From Mucilaginibacter sp. (GTDB taxonomy: Bacteria > Bacteroidota > Bacteroidia > Sphingobacteriales > Sphingobacteriaceae), in contig JARLHA010000072.1 in assembly GCA_031292485.1 (NCBI GenBank), positions 1 to 64,000 of the forward strand: 64,000 bases of DNA, in the 5' to 3' direction. Position 1 is the first letter of the stretch. Every line of letters begins with the position of its first letter. Positions 54,111 through 62,742 of the stretch are shown here, piece by piece. The notes below the pieces were generated by a model. That model did no database searches, had not been told where the DNA came from, and saw only the letters and a program-made list of their open reading frames with translations. The position numbers and the translations under genes are program-made.

Positions 54111-54552
54111 TCTCCTCGATAAATACAAAACAAACGGCCATTTCTTTTTTAGCTCTACCGATTCGCTGGAAGAAGTGTGCAATGCCCCTGATAACAAAAA
54201 TGGAGTGTATATAGTTTATCAATTAAAAGACGGCCACGTCGATATGCTTTACATTGGCGCTTCGGGCATACGTGAAATCCTGATCGTAAAGGATTCGTTG
54301 TTCGGCTTAAAGCAATGCATAATAAATGGGATAGGGCAACAAAGTGAACCAAGAACTCAGGCGTGGCCGCTAAAAATGCTGGCCGAAGGTATTGAAGCCT
54401 TAGATATTTACTGGTACGTTACCTATTCAGGCTCTTTAAAGCACCACCCGGGAGGCGTTCAGTCCATGCTGCTTTTTCAATATGCCAAAATATATGACGA
54501 GTTTCCACCATGGAACGACAAAATTAAGCGTCATAAAAGGCGGGACCGGTAG
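54103..54552 (+). CDS. GIY-YIG-like protein overlapping the toxin gene
   Basis: ATG 54103 gives 149 aa; a GTG at 54094 would add three. The sequence GVYIVYQLKDGHVDMLYIGASG (~33-54) is laid out like the two half-motifs of a GIY-YIG nuclease domain, with IYWYVTYSG later. The usual catalytic Arg and Glu cannot be assigned with confidence. It overlaps the PIN-like toxin gene, so the three genes form one unit. Its role as a second toxin, a modulator or an unrelated passenger is open. Confidence 0.65.
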   Translation: MFDLLDKYKTNGHFFFSSTDSLEEVCNAPDNKNGVYIVYQLKDGHVDMLYIGASGIREILIVKDSLFGLKQCIINGIGQQSEPRTQAWPLKMLAEGIEALDIYWYVTYSGSLKHHPGGVQSMLLFQYAKIYDEFPPWNDKIKRHKRRDR

Positions 54553-54638
54553 AGCGGGTGTTGATTTGAAATTATGCGGTAGCGGGGCGAGTGGATGTTT
54601 TCTGTGCCCTTTTGCCAGTTTTGAATTAAATTGTGTTA

Positions 54639-54660
54639 GGGATTTCAAATAGCAAATCCC
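54639..54660. promoter_or_regulatory. Hairpin upstream of the DUF6934 pair
   Basis: GGGATTT (54639-54645) and AAATCCC (54654-54660) form a short perfect hairpin 49 bp before the DUF6934 start. It may end the previous transcript or serve as an operator. Confidence 0.35.
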
Positions 54661-54708
54661 ACCTGCTAAAAAACGAAAAATCTTATCTTAGCCTGACAAA
54701 CAGCCAGC

Positions 54709-55155
54709 ATGAAACTTAATCGATATGAACTAAAATCAGATGAATATCTTACGACTTTTGATTTCTTAAGCGAAGGACCCAAAGGTAAAATTGAGAAGAT
54801 AATTCAATTTTCTATAGTAAACCAGGACAATGTTTTTAATCTTGCCTTTGGTGACAAAAACGCAATTACTGGCGAAATTGATGACCGGATTGTGACTGAC
54901 AACGGGGATAGTGAAAAAGTTTTAGCAACTGTTGTGGCGGCAGTTTATGCCTTTTGCGACAGGTTTCCTGAGGCATGGATTTACGCAACCGGTAGTACTT
55001 CAGCCAGTACCCGACTTTACCGAATGGGTATAAACAAATACTTTGATACTGCAGAAGCAGACTTTGAAATTTTTGGGCAAACCCAAAATGAATGGGAGCG
55101 TTACCAAAAGGGTAAAGATTATCAGGCATTTGTTATTCAACGGAAAAATCTTTAA
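54709..55155 (+). CDS. DUF6934-family protein, probable toxin-like partner
   Basis: A 148-aa protein. The pattern SEGPKGKIEKIIQF, NLAFGDKNAITGEIDDRIVTDNGD and EAWIYATGSTSASTRLYRMGI fits DUF6934, a Bacteroidota family found next to a very small gene. The TGSTSASTRLYRMGI stretch recalls an acetyl- or nucleotide-binding loop, but the activity is unknown. The small partner starts 9 bp after its stop. Confidence 0.75.
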   Translation: MKLNRYELKSDEYLTTFDFLSEGPKGKIEKIIQFSIVNQDNVFNLAFGDKNAITGEIDDRIVTDNGDSEKVLATVVAAVYAFCDRFPEAWIYATGSTSASTRLYRMGINKYFDTAEADFEIFGQTQNEWERYQKGKDYQAFVIQRKNL

Positions 55156-55164
55156 ATTTGAATT

Positions 55165-55323
55165 ATGAAAAGCATTCTTGAATTAAACGACAAAAAAGTG
55201 CCGGTTGTTCGGGTAGATAAATCACTCAACAAATATAGCGATGTCGTGCTTTTTCCTGAAAAAGTTGAGAAAGCAAAAAAAGCTTTTGAAAAACTCGGAG
55301 TTCCTGACTTGAAAAAAGTATAG
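55165..55323 (+). CDS. 52-aa partner of the DUF6934 protein
   Basis: ATG 55165 to TAG 55321-55323 encodes MKSILELNDKKVPVVRVDKS and continues to LGVPDLKKV. It is charged and helical, with VLFPEKVEKAKKAFEKLG resembling an antitoxin-type helix. It lies 9 bp after the DUF6934 gene and reads in the same direction. Small antitoxin is the likeliest role, from size and pairing only. Confidence 0.65.
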   Translation: MKSILELNDKKVPVVRVDKSLNKYSDVVLFPEKVEKAKKAFEKLGVPDLKKV

Positions 55324-55333
55324 CGGGGAAAAT

Positions 55334-55746
55334 TTACAATTGCGCTTCTAATTGTTTGGCCATAAACAAATCATACTCCATTTGCAGGCCTAACCAATAA
55401 TGGGAACTGATGCCGAATAGTTTTCGGATTTTACAGGTAAACGGGCTGATATATTTCTTTTTCCGGCGAAGATCTCGCTTAAATGATGCGGTAAAATATC
55501 AAGAGATTTAGCAACGTCTTTTTTAAGGGTGTTTCTTGCTTCAATCTCCTCCTGCAAAAATTCACCGGGGTGAAATGCTTCTATTTCAATTTCGTTACCT
55601 TGATGATCTAATACCATAGCACTGCAAAAAAACTTCTTATTCTTTTCTGGCGCGTGAATGACGGGGATGGCCTGTTTGCAATAGCTCGTGCCTGGGCATA
55701 TTTCCAAATTCACGAGAACGCCGCGTTTTTGGCCTTTGCCCGGCAT
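55334..55746 (-). pseudogene. HigA-family antitoxin with a C-terminal frameshift
   Basis: The first frame (start 55746) encodes HPGEFLQEEIEARNTLKKDVAK and HLSEIFAGKRNISARL, the HigA/XRE core, and then runs into an unrelated end. The next frame, one base off, continues as CKIRKLFGISSHYWLGLQ and MEYDLFMAKQLEAQL to a stop at 55336-55334, which is the normal HigA end. A one-base deletion near 55440 explains the break. No HigB gene adjoins, so it is an orphan. Confidence 0.8.
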
Positions 55747-55795
55747 TAGCGATAGAAAAGGACGATTTAAGGTTCTTAATTAAATTGAAAATAAA

Positions 55796-56701
55796 TTATT
55801 CTGCTACACGCAAATCTCCAATCTTAATCATTTCAATTTTCGACTTTTCAAGGTTTAACATTTCTATAGCCGAGGATTTCATTATTTCTTTTTCACAATG
55901 GTAACTTATTTTCCAAGATGCTGAAGGAAAAAGTTTAGTTATATGTTCAAAGTATAACTTGTCTACTTTACCAAGCGAATGTCCCAACACGGTAATTTTT
56001 TTGATATTCCTTAGGCGATTAAAAAAAGGTTGGTGACTTTCTAAAACTTCATCAGTGTTTTTATACAAGGCATAAAACGGGGATCTTGCCGCGTCCTCAG
56101 CCTCTGTCAGCATTGTCCGGGTGCTATCTCCATTTTCATCTAACTCATCTCCCTTGGGTTTAACTTCCTGGGTTTCACCATGGCCGAAGATTAAATCCTG
56201 CAAATCGCTAGCTCTATTGTGCATATAAAGAATATTATCTAAGGAAATTCCGTAAAGTTCTTCTAAAGTGTTCGTGTAATTAAAATTTATAAATAAGGAT
56301 TCTTTTACAAAACGAACTTTTTTCGGCTTAATTTCAGAGAGAGGCGGATAATCAATATTTTCAATCCAGTCACGAAACGCGTCTCTGATCATTTGAACCA
56401 ACTCTTCCGCCCGTGGCGTAATTTCATCCTCAACCCCATAGCACTCACTTTGTTTGAATGTATCACTTAGAATATCAATGTGGTTATAATCATTAAAAAA
56501 ACCCTCATAACCAAAAGTTTTTAAGTCATTTTCAAAGTCTTTCCACAGATTGTTTTTATCATCGCTAAATGAAAAATAACTATCAAGATCACTTTTTAAA
56601 TCGTTATAGTTTTCGTTAACGAAATCATAAAAATCGGCATAACTAGTTTTTAAACCATGATAAATATCAAACCCGTTTCCTACTATATATAGTTCAGCCA
56701 T
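55796..56701 (-). CDS. abiH: AbiH-family abortive infection protein
   Basis: A 301-aa protein with the AbiH signature at its start (LYIVGNGFDIYHGLKTSYADF). Internal motifs include FINFNYTNTLEELYG and a late VLGHSLGKVDKLYF. AbiH proteins act against phages by an unknown mechanism. It stands alone with its own upstream AT-rich region inside a toxin-antitoxin cluster. Confidence 0.88.
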   Translation of the reverse strand: MAELYIVGNGFDIYHGLKTSYADFYDFVNENYNDLKSDLDSYFSFSDDKNNLWKDFENDLKTFGYEGFFNDYNHIDILSDTFKQSECYGVEDEITPRAEELVQMIRDAFRDWIENIDYPPLSEIKPKKVRFVKESLFINFNYTNTLEELYGISLDNILYMHNRASDLQDLIFGHGETQEVKPKGDELDENGDSTRTMLTEAEDAARSPFYALYKNTDEVLESHQPFFNRLRNIKKITVLGHSLGKVDKLYFEHITKLFPSASWKISYHCEKEIMKSSAIEMLNLEKSKIEMIKIGDLRVAE

Positions 56702-56911
56702 TTTAATTATTTTACTATTCTCAAAATTAATTTATTCTTTTAAAGAAGTCGGCACAATAATGGCGATCTTAAAGTTTAGTCAATTCAAATAACGTCTGTC
56801 AAGGATCGTCCTGCTATACATTAGGTACTGTTTACTGTACTACGCGATGTCTGTAGCTAACCGCCAAAAAAAAGACACTCAACCGGGCGGCATGATAATT
56901 TATGCTATACA

Positions 56912-57532
56912 TCAATATCGTTCATCGTTTATGAGATCGGTAAGATGCCGCAATTCATTTGCCTGACTTCTGCACCGTTGTACATCCGACCATCGAGCTT
57001 CTATTGCAGTACTTATAGGAGCAGCCGTCTTCTCTATTTGGATAGCAAGAAGAATATTTGATAATACGCCAGCACAATCGATAGCAATATCTAGCAGATT
57101 CTCATTTACATGAGCATCATGCGTGGGTTTCTTCCTCAAATTTCCTCGCCATTGTGGGTTTCGTATAAAGGATACAGAACCTCCCAAAGAAAGCATTGTT
57201 CCGTGCATGATAGCATGACGATAGTCTGCGAGTTCCTTGGCGGCGGAACAGGCCACGGCTAATATCTTATGAGCTTCGATGGAGAGAATGCCCGATAACT
57301 GACTCAATTCATCAATTAAATGACCGGCGGGTTTACCTTCAGTTGTAGGCTTAACTCCCTCAACATTTTCATTCTTTAATAGCCAAAGTACATTTTCAAG
57401 GTTACTTTCAAACAGTCCCCATATAACAGCGAATGCACCAATCCGTTGCTGAATTGATGCTGAAAATCCTATGTGCTCAAGATAGGCTATAACTTTTTCG
57501 GATTGTAAATTATGGGAGGACTTTGACATCAC
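56912..57532 (-). CDS. Hypothetical helical protein with RxxxxH motif
   Basis: A 206-aa mainly helical protein. The string ADYRHAIMHG (~110-118) has the RxxxxH spacing of HEPN ribonucleases, preceded by a long helix (AHKILAVACSAAKELADY). The N-terminal part includes RIGAFAVIWGLFESNLENVLW. No family is recognised. The location in a defence cluster makes a HEPN-type RNase plausible, but a single motif is weak evidence. Confidence 0.55.
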   Translation of the reverse strand: MMSKSSHNLQSEKVIAYLEHIGFSASIQQRIGAFAVIWGLFESNLENVLWLLKNENVEGVKPTTEGKPAGHLIDELSQLSGILSIEAHKILAVACSAAKELADYRHAIMHGTMLSLGGSVSFIRNPQWRGNLRKKPTHDAHVNENLLDIAIDCAGVLSNILLAIQIEKTAAPISTAIEARWSDVQRCRSQANELRHLTDLINDERY

Positions 57533-57681
57533 TTAATTCTTTAAAACTATTGGTTATATTATCGTGAATGAAAAATTGTCGTCGGTAAACAGTAATGATG
57601 AGTTTTGCCTCCCCTCTGAGGTATGCGGCCCCGGCCAAAAGCGCGGCGTACCCTGCTGATATGTTTTCTCCCATTATAGAT

Positions 57682-58140
57682 TTATGCGTTCTCAACCTGT
57701 TCCAATTTCTTAGTCGTATTCATCACACTTGCATTTCGCAAATGCATATTAACCGGCGACACCAATTTATACGGCCGGTTAAAAGCTTCCTGCCTTACTT
57801 TAAACCGGGCCGCCAATTTGCGGATGACTTCTTTAGAAAGGCCTTTTTTATAATTTAATATATCGGATACATAGCCTTTGCTGATACCTAATATGGCGGT
57901 CATATCCTGTGGCTTTAGGTGGTGGTCCTGCATCAAAGAGCGCAGCAACGTAATGGGGTCGGTTTCTTTAAATGTGTTGTGTTCGTCGTCGTACTTTTCA
58001 ATCAGCAAAGTCAGCAGGTCTATTTCGTCCTGTAATGTGTCGGTATGCTCAAAAGTTAGCAGGGCTTCCAGCTGATCGCAATATTGATTGTATTGCTCTC
58101 TGTTTCTGATGATGGTATATTTTATTGTTGCCTGTTCCAT
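57682..58140 (-). CDS. higA: HigA antitoxin (XRE-type)
   Basis: Start ATG 58140 (MEQATIKYTIIRNREQY) gives 152 aa. The HTH core is at ~75-125 (MTAILGISKGYVSDILNYKKGLSKEVIRKLAARF). The start lies 2 bp after the HigB stop. It neutralises the toxin and likely represses the operon. Confidence 0.88.
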   Translation of the reverse strand: MEQATIKYTIIRNREQYNQYCDQLEALLTFEHTDTLQDEIDLLTLLIEKYDDEHNTFKETDPITLLRSLMQDHHLKPQDMTAILGISKGYVSDILNYKKGLSKEVIRKLAARFKVRQEAFNRPYKLVSPVNMHLRNASVMNTTKKLEQVENA

Positions 58141-58142
58141 TT

Positions 58143-58475
58143 TTAATAAAGATTGATGGTGTACTGATCGCCCTGTTTGCATAGCTTATCGTATGCTGCA
58201 TGCCTGCCTATCCAGCATACAAATAAATGGACTTGCTTTGCCCCGAACAGGTATTTACAGATCATCCTGTAATTATTCCCGCCAATATCAAAAATTACCC
58301 GGTTGCTGCTTTTGCCCAAAACGTCGGCAGTGTTATAGGTCTTTTTCATATCGCCGGGTTGTTCCCAATCTGCAAGTCTTAGTTTTTCTATCCAGTCTTC
58401 CAACGAACTTTTACTTCCCGGGTGCCGGATTGCGAAATCTTCTAAAGTTTGCTTTTTGATAAGGTGAACTTTCAT
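58143..58475 (-). CDS. higB: HigB toxin (RelE-like mRNA interferase)
   Basis: Start ATG 58475 (MKVHLIKKQTLEDFAIRHPG) gives 110 aa; an earlier ATG at 58574 is unlikely. The HigB pattern DWEQPGDMKKTYNTADVLG, NRVIFDIGGNNYRMICKYLF and HLFVCWIGRHAAYDKL is clear. It is coupled to HigA downstream, in the toxin-first order usual for HigBA. Confidence 0.9.
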   Translation of the reverse strand: MKVHLIKKQTLEDFAIRHPGSKSSLEDWIEKLRLADWEQPGDMKKTYNTADVLGKSSNRVIFDIGGNNYRMICKYLFGAKQVHLFVCWIGRHAAYDKLCKQGDQYTINLY

Positions 58476-58634
58476 TCTAAAACAAATATAAATTAAATAG
58501 TTCACATTTTGTAAACCATTATCAATTGTTTTATTATCTCTCCGGCGTTGGTCTGCACCACGGACCAAAAGCACGGCCCGTCCAGCCGGCCTAGTGTTTA
58601 CTCAATGTTTATTTCATAAACCCCTCATTATTTT

Positions 58635-58669
58635 ATCGTTATAACATCAAATACACAACGCTATTTTTG
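58635..58669 (+). promoter_or_regulatory. ModE-like box overlapping a -7 promoter element
   Basis: Half-sites 58635-58645 (ATCGTTATAAC) and 58652-58662 (TACACAACGCT) have the 11-6-11 spacing of ModE boxes. The left matches 8 and the right 7 of 10 fixed consensus positions. The last base abuts TATTTTTG (58662-58669), a good Bacteroidota -7 box, about 70 bp before the hydroxylase operon. It supports ModE control of a molybdenum enzyme. Confidence 0.5.
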
Positions 58670-58740
58670 TAAATTATTTGTTGAAGTACTTTCAGTTTAC
58701 AAAAAAATCCTAACTTGGATGTTGCTAAGCAAATACCTTT

Positions 58741-59385
58741 ATGGAAAAAGAAAAAAACCACTCCCGGCCGGTGGAGGAATCGGACGTTAAGGATAATTCA
58801 CGCCGCGATTTCCTTAAAAAATCGGCTTTGATGACCGCCGTGGCCCTTACGCCTGTTGCCGCGGCTAAGGCTGCCGAACTGCATATTGATGAGCGGATAG
58901 CCGGGGCTTTTGAGAAAATGCCTTTAAACGTGGAGATCAACGGCGTTGCCCATAACCTGATGGTTGAACCACGCAGCACCCTGCTGGATATCCTGCGCGA
59001 ACAGCTGGACCTTACCGGCACCAAAAAAGGCTGCGACCTGGGCCAGTGCGGCGCCTGTACTGTTCATGTGGATGGGCACCGGGTAAACAGCTGCCTTACC
59101 TTAGGCATTATGGTGAACGGCAAAAAAGTAACCACTATTGAGGGCCTCGCCAAAGGCAACCAGCTGCACCCCATGCAGGAAGCTTTTTTAAAACACGACG
59201 GTTTCCAGTGCGGTTATTGCACGCCGGGGCAGATCATGTCGGCAGTGGCCTGCGTGCGCGAAGGCCATGCCAATTCGGAACATGAGATCCGCGAGTATAT
59301 GAGCGGGAATATTTGCCGCTGCGGGGCCTACCCCAATATTGTTAACGCCATACAGGAAGTGAAGGAAGGAGGAATGGCGATATGA
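58741..59385 (+). CDS. (2Fe-2S) subunit of a PaoABC-like molybdenum hydroxylase
   Basis: A 214-aa protein with a twin-arginine-type leader (SRRDFLKKSALMTAVALTPVAA, residues ~20-41), so the enzyme is probably periplasmic. The plant-ferredoxin cluster is ligated by CDLGQCGAC and a further Cys in VNSC. The second cluster is in CGYCTPGQ and CRCGAYPN. It passes electrons between the molybdenum and flavin sites. Its stop overlaps the start of the FAD subunit by 4 bp. Confidence 0.93.
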   Translation: MEKEKNHSRPVEESDVKDNSRRDFLKKSALMTAVALTPVAAAKAAELHIDERIAGAFEKMPLNVEINGVAHNLMVEPRSTLLDILREQLDLTGTKKGCDLGQCGACTVHVDGHRVNSCLTLGIMVNGKKVTTIEGLAKGNQLHPMQEAFLKHDGFQCGYCTPGQIMSAVACVREGHANSEHEIREYMSGNICRCGAYPNIVNAIQEVKEGGMAI

Positions 59386-60362
59386 AACAGTTCCAATACC
59401 AGCGTGCGTCCACACAGCAAGGCGTGTTGGAAGCCATTAGCAAACCGGGCACAAAGATCATTGCCGGCGGCACCAATTTGGTCGACCATATGAAACATGG
59501 CCTCATTGCCCCGGATAAACTGGTGGATATAACTCACTTGCCACTAAAAGGCATCACCCCGACAAAAACAGGTCTGCATTTAGGTACACTGGCATTAAAC
59601 AGTGTCGTGTCTGAAGATGCTTTGGTATTGCAAAAGCAGCCATTGCTCAGCATGGCTTTAAAGGCAGGGGCATCGCCGCAATTGCGCAATATGGCTACGG
59701 TTGGTGGTAATATGATGCAGCGCACCCGCTGTACCTATTTTTACGATACCACCATGCCCTGCAACAAACGCGAACCGGGGACGGGCTGCGGCGCCATGGA
59801 GGGCTATAACCGCATGCATGCTATTTTCGGCGCAAGCGCCCAATGTATAGCGGTACACCCCAGTGATATGTGCGTGGCGCTGGCTGCTTTGGATGCTACG
59901 GTGATCGTTGTTGGCAAAAAAGGCCAAAGACATATTCCATTTACTGAATTCCACCGCCTGCCGGATGACCATCCCGAACTGGATAACCACCTGGCAAAAG
60001 ACGAAATGATCATCGGTGTGGATATCCCTGATAATAACTTCGCCAAAAACAGCTATTATTTAAAGGTACGCGACAGGCAATCTTACGCGTTCGCTCTTGT
60101 TTCGGTAGCGGCGGCGCTGGATCTCAGCGGCGGTACCATCAAAAAGGCCCGTTTGGCCATGGGCGGTGTAGCGCATAAGCCATGGCGCTTGTTTGAGGCC
60201 GAGAAATTTATGGAAGGAAAATCCGTAACCGAAGAGACCTTTAAACAGGCTGCCCAAATAGCCCTGCAAGGCGCAAAAGCATATGAATACAATGCCTTTA
60301 AACTGAAACTGGCCCCGGCAAGTATTGTTGAGGCGCTGAAGCAGGCCAGTGGGTTGGCGTAA
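59382..60362 (+). CDS. FAD-binding subunit of the molybdenum hydroxylase
   Basis: A 326-aa protein with the FAD motif IIAGGTNLVDHMKHG (~27-40) and NMATVGGNMMQRTRC (~103-117). The cysteines in RTRCTYFYDTTMPCNK and GTGCGAM match the extra [4Fe-4S] site known in E. coli PaoB. It is coupled to the iron-sulfur subunit and followed by a palindromic insertion before the large subunit. Confidence 0.92.
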   Translation: MKQFQYQRASTQQGVLEAISKPGTKIIAGGTNLVDHMKHGLIAPDKLVDITHLPLKGITPTKTGLHLGTLALNSVVSEDALVLQKQPLLSMALKAGASPQLRNMATVGGNMMQRTRCTYFYDTTMPCNKREPGTGCGAMEGYNRMHAIFGASAQCIAVHPSDMCVALAALDATVIVVGKKGQRHIPFTEFHRLPDDHPELDNHLAKDEMIIGVDIPDNNFAKNSYYLKVRDRQSYAFALVSVAAALDLSGGTIKKARLAMGGVAHKPWRLFEAEKFMEGKSVTEETFKQAAQIALQGAKAYEYNAFKLKLAPASIVEALKQASGLA

Positions 60363-60375
60363 AAGCCTCACCCAA

Positions 60376-60577
60376 CCCTCTCCAAAGGAGAGGGCTTAAA
60401 AAAACAAAGAACTTCCCAGCCCCCTTTACCGCTTGCGGAAGAGAGGGTGGTCGAGCGTAGCAAAGACCGGGTGAGTAAACTATACGAGCGACATTACCGC
60501 CAATGCATAACGGTGAGTTGACTCACCCCGACGACACTACGTTTGTCGGCCCTCTCTTCCGCAAGCGGTAAAGAGGG
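60376..60577. repeat. MITE-like nested palindrome inside the hydroxylase operon
   Basis: A hairpin CCCTCTCC/GGAGAGGG (60376-60394) is followed by a ~156-bp element. Its ~26-bp ends (60422-60447 and 60550-60577) are near-perfect inverted repeats around CCGCTTGCGGAAGAGA. Further inside are GGGTGAGT (60469-60476) and ACTCACCC (60521-60528). It fills the 256-bp gap between the FAD and molybdopterin subunit genes and has no gene of its own. Confidence 0.7.
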
Positions 60578-60618
60578 CAAAAATGACTAAATGACGCGAA
60601 GCAAATGACTAATGACTA

Positions 60619-62739
60619 ATGACTAATGACCATCCCACCTCCGGAATTACCCGTGTCGACGGCCGCTTAAAAGTGACCGGCGCGATCAGGTATGCCGCGG
60701 AATATCCTTTTCCGGGTTTGGTTTACGGCGCGTTGGTGAGCAGTACCATTGCGAAAGGAACGATTACAGGCATCAACAGTAAAGCTGCCGAAAACCTGCC
60801 TGGCGTAGTGGCGGTTATCTCGCATTTAAATGCACCAAAAGTTCCCGGTTATCAAGGTAAAGGAGATGAGGACGGGCCGGTGCTAAAAACCTTTAACGAT
60901 AATAAAATATACTTTAACGGGCAGCCGGTGGTACTGGTGATTGCGAATACTTTCGAGCGTGCCAAATATGCGGCATCGCAGATAAAAATAACTTATCAGC
61001 AGGAAAAGCATCAAACCAATATAGAAGCCGGCCTGCGGGATACTATTAAACCCTGGGGCGACGGCAGCGATTATGTACGCGGGCAAGCCAATGCATATCA
61101 AACCGCCCCGGTTAAAATTGAGGCGGAATACCGCACCCCTATCCATGTGCACAACGCGATGGAACCTTTTGCCATGACGGCCCTTTGGAACGGCGACAAG
61201 GTAACTGTTTACACCAAGTCGCAGTACATAAAAGGAATGCAGCGCGAAATTATGAGCATGTTTAACCTGCCGGAAGAGAACGTAACCGTAAATTCAAAGG
61301 TGATTGGCGGGGCGTTTGGCAGCGGTTCGCCCTTATGGCCCTATGCAAAAGCGGCGCTGATCGGGGCTAAAATGATCGGCAAACCGCTGAAAGTGGTGAT
61401 TGACCGCGGGCAGATGTTTACCATGGTGGGCTACCGGTCGCCGGCAATACAAAAGTTAGGTATGGGCGCTACCGCGGATGGTAAACTGGTGGGCATTACG
61501 CACCTGGCTACCGGCGAAACCGCCACCTACGAGCAATTCGCCGAAGGCATAACTTCTACCACCAATATTTTATACGATTGCCCCAATGTAAATACCCAAT
61601 ACCGCATCACAAAGCTGGACCTAAGCGTGCCCACCTATACCCGAGGACCGGGCGAGACCACGGGCGTATTCGCGCTGGAATCGGCGATGGACGAACTGGC
61701 GCATGCCCTGAACATGGACCCGCTGGAACTGAGGAAAAAGAATTACAGCGAACGTGACCAGGAAGAAAACTTGCCATGGTCGAGCAAATATTTGAATGAA
61801 TGTTATGAGATGGGCGCTGCTCATTTTGGTTGGGAAAAGCGCAATCAAAAACCAGGATCGGTAACAAAGGACGGTTGGTTGGTGGGTTATGGGGTAAGTA
61901 ACGGCGTTTACGGCGCGGGCCGTGCGCCATGCGTTGCCAAAGCCAGATTAAGCGCCGATGGCATCCTGCTGATCCAAAGTTCAACCAGCGATATGGGGCC
62001 GGGGACAGCTACAGTTATGGTAAAGATCGCATCAGGCATTATCAATATACCTGTTGAAAATATAAAGTTCGAACTGGGCAACTCTTCGCTGCCTGCAGCA
62101 CCGGGAGAATATGGGTCAATGACCACTTCGTCGGTGGGTTCGGCAGTGTATGATGTTTGTACCGCTTTGAATGAGCAATTTAACCAGCTCGACGGCAAAA
62201 GCGGAACAGCCCATCCTGATTATACAAGGATCTTAAAGGAACATAACCTGCCTTATGTAGAGGTGACGCATAAATCGCAAGGCTCGCCGGATGCGCAAAA
62301 GTTTTCGACACATGCCTATTGCGTACATTTTGTGGAGGTGAATGTACACCCAACGCTGGGCACGGTTAAAGTAACGCGGGTGGTAGCGGCGTTAGACGGC
62401 GGCAAGATATTAAACCCGATAACTGCCCGCAGCCAGGTAATTGGCGGTGCGGTATGGGGCATCGGCATGGCGCTGATGGAAGGCGGTGTGCTGGATCACC
62501 GTTATGGAAAATATGTAAACAACAGCCTTGGTGATTATCACGTTGCAAGCAATGCCGATGTGCCGCAGATAGAGGTGTTATTTGTTGATAAAGCCGACCC
62601 TGTCACCAACCCGATGGGTTCAAAAGGCATCGGGGAAGTAACTATTGTTGGCTTTGCCGCTGCAGTGGCCAACGCGGTTTTTAATGCCACAGGGAAACGG
62701 GTGCGGGATTTGCCGATAACGCCGGATAAGTTAGTTTGA
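60619..62739 (+). CDS. Molybdopterin-binding large subunit of the hydroxylase
   Basis: A 706-aa protein of the xanthine dehydrogenase/PaoC family. The first ~150 residues form the ald_xan_dh domain (SGITRVDGRLKVTGAIRYAA). Cofactor motifs include VIGGAFGSGSPLW, TRGPGETTGVFALESAMDEL and SKGIGEVTIVGFAAAVA, where the glutamate (~672) is the catalytic base of the family. The start is the last of three ATG codons in ATGACTA repeats; the earlier two run into stops. Confidence 0.93.
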   Translation: MTNDHPTSGITRVDGRLKVTGAIRYAAEYPFPGLVYGALVSSTIAKGTITGINSKAAENLPGVVAVISHLNAPKVPGYQGKGDEDGPVLKTFNDNKIYFNGQPVVLVIANTFERAKYAASQIKITYQQEKHQTNIEAGLRDTIKPWGDGSDYVRGQANAYQTAPVKIEAEYRTPIHVHNAMEPFAMTALWNGDKVTVYTKSQYIKGMQREIMSMFNLPEENVTVNSKVIGGAFGSGSPLWPYAKAALIGAKMIGKPLKVVIDRGQMFTMVGYRSPAIQKLGMGATADGKLVGITHLATGETATYEQFAEGITSTTNILYDCPNVNTQYRITKLDLSVPTYTRGPGETTGVFALESAMDELAHALNMDPLELRKKNYSERDQEENLPWSSKYLNECYEMGAAHFGWEKRNQKPGSVTKDGWLVGYGVSNGVYGAGRAPCVAKARLSADGILLIQSSTSDMGPGTATVMVKIASGIINIPVENIKFELGNSSLPAAPGEYGSMTTSSVGSAVYDVCTALNEQFNQLDGKSGTAHPDYTRILKEHNLPYVEVTHKSQGSPDAQKFSTHAYCVHFVEVNVHPTLGTVKVTRVVAALDGGKILNPITARSQVIGGAVWGIGMALMEGGVLDHRYGKYVNNSLGDYHVASNADVPQIEVLFVDKADPVTNPMGSKGIGEVTIVGFAAAVANAVFNATGKRVRDLPITPDKLV

Positions 62740-62742
62740 TTT

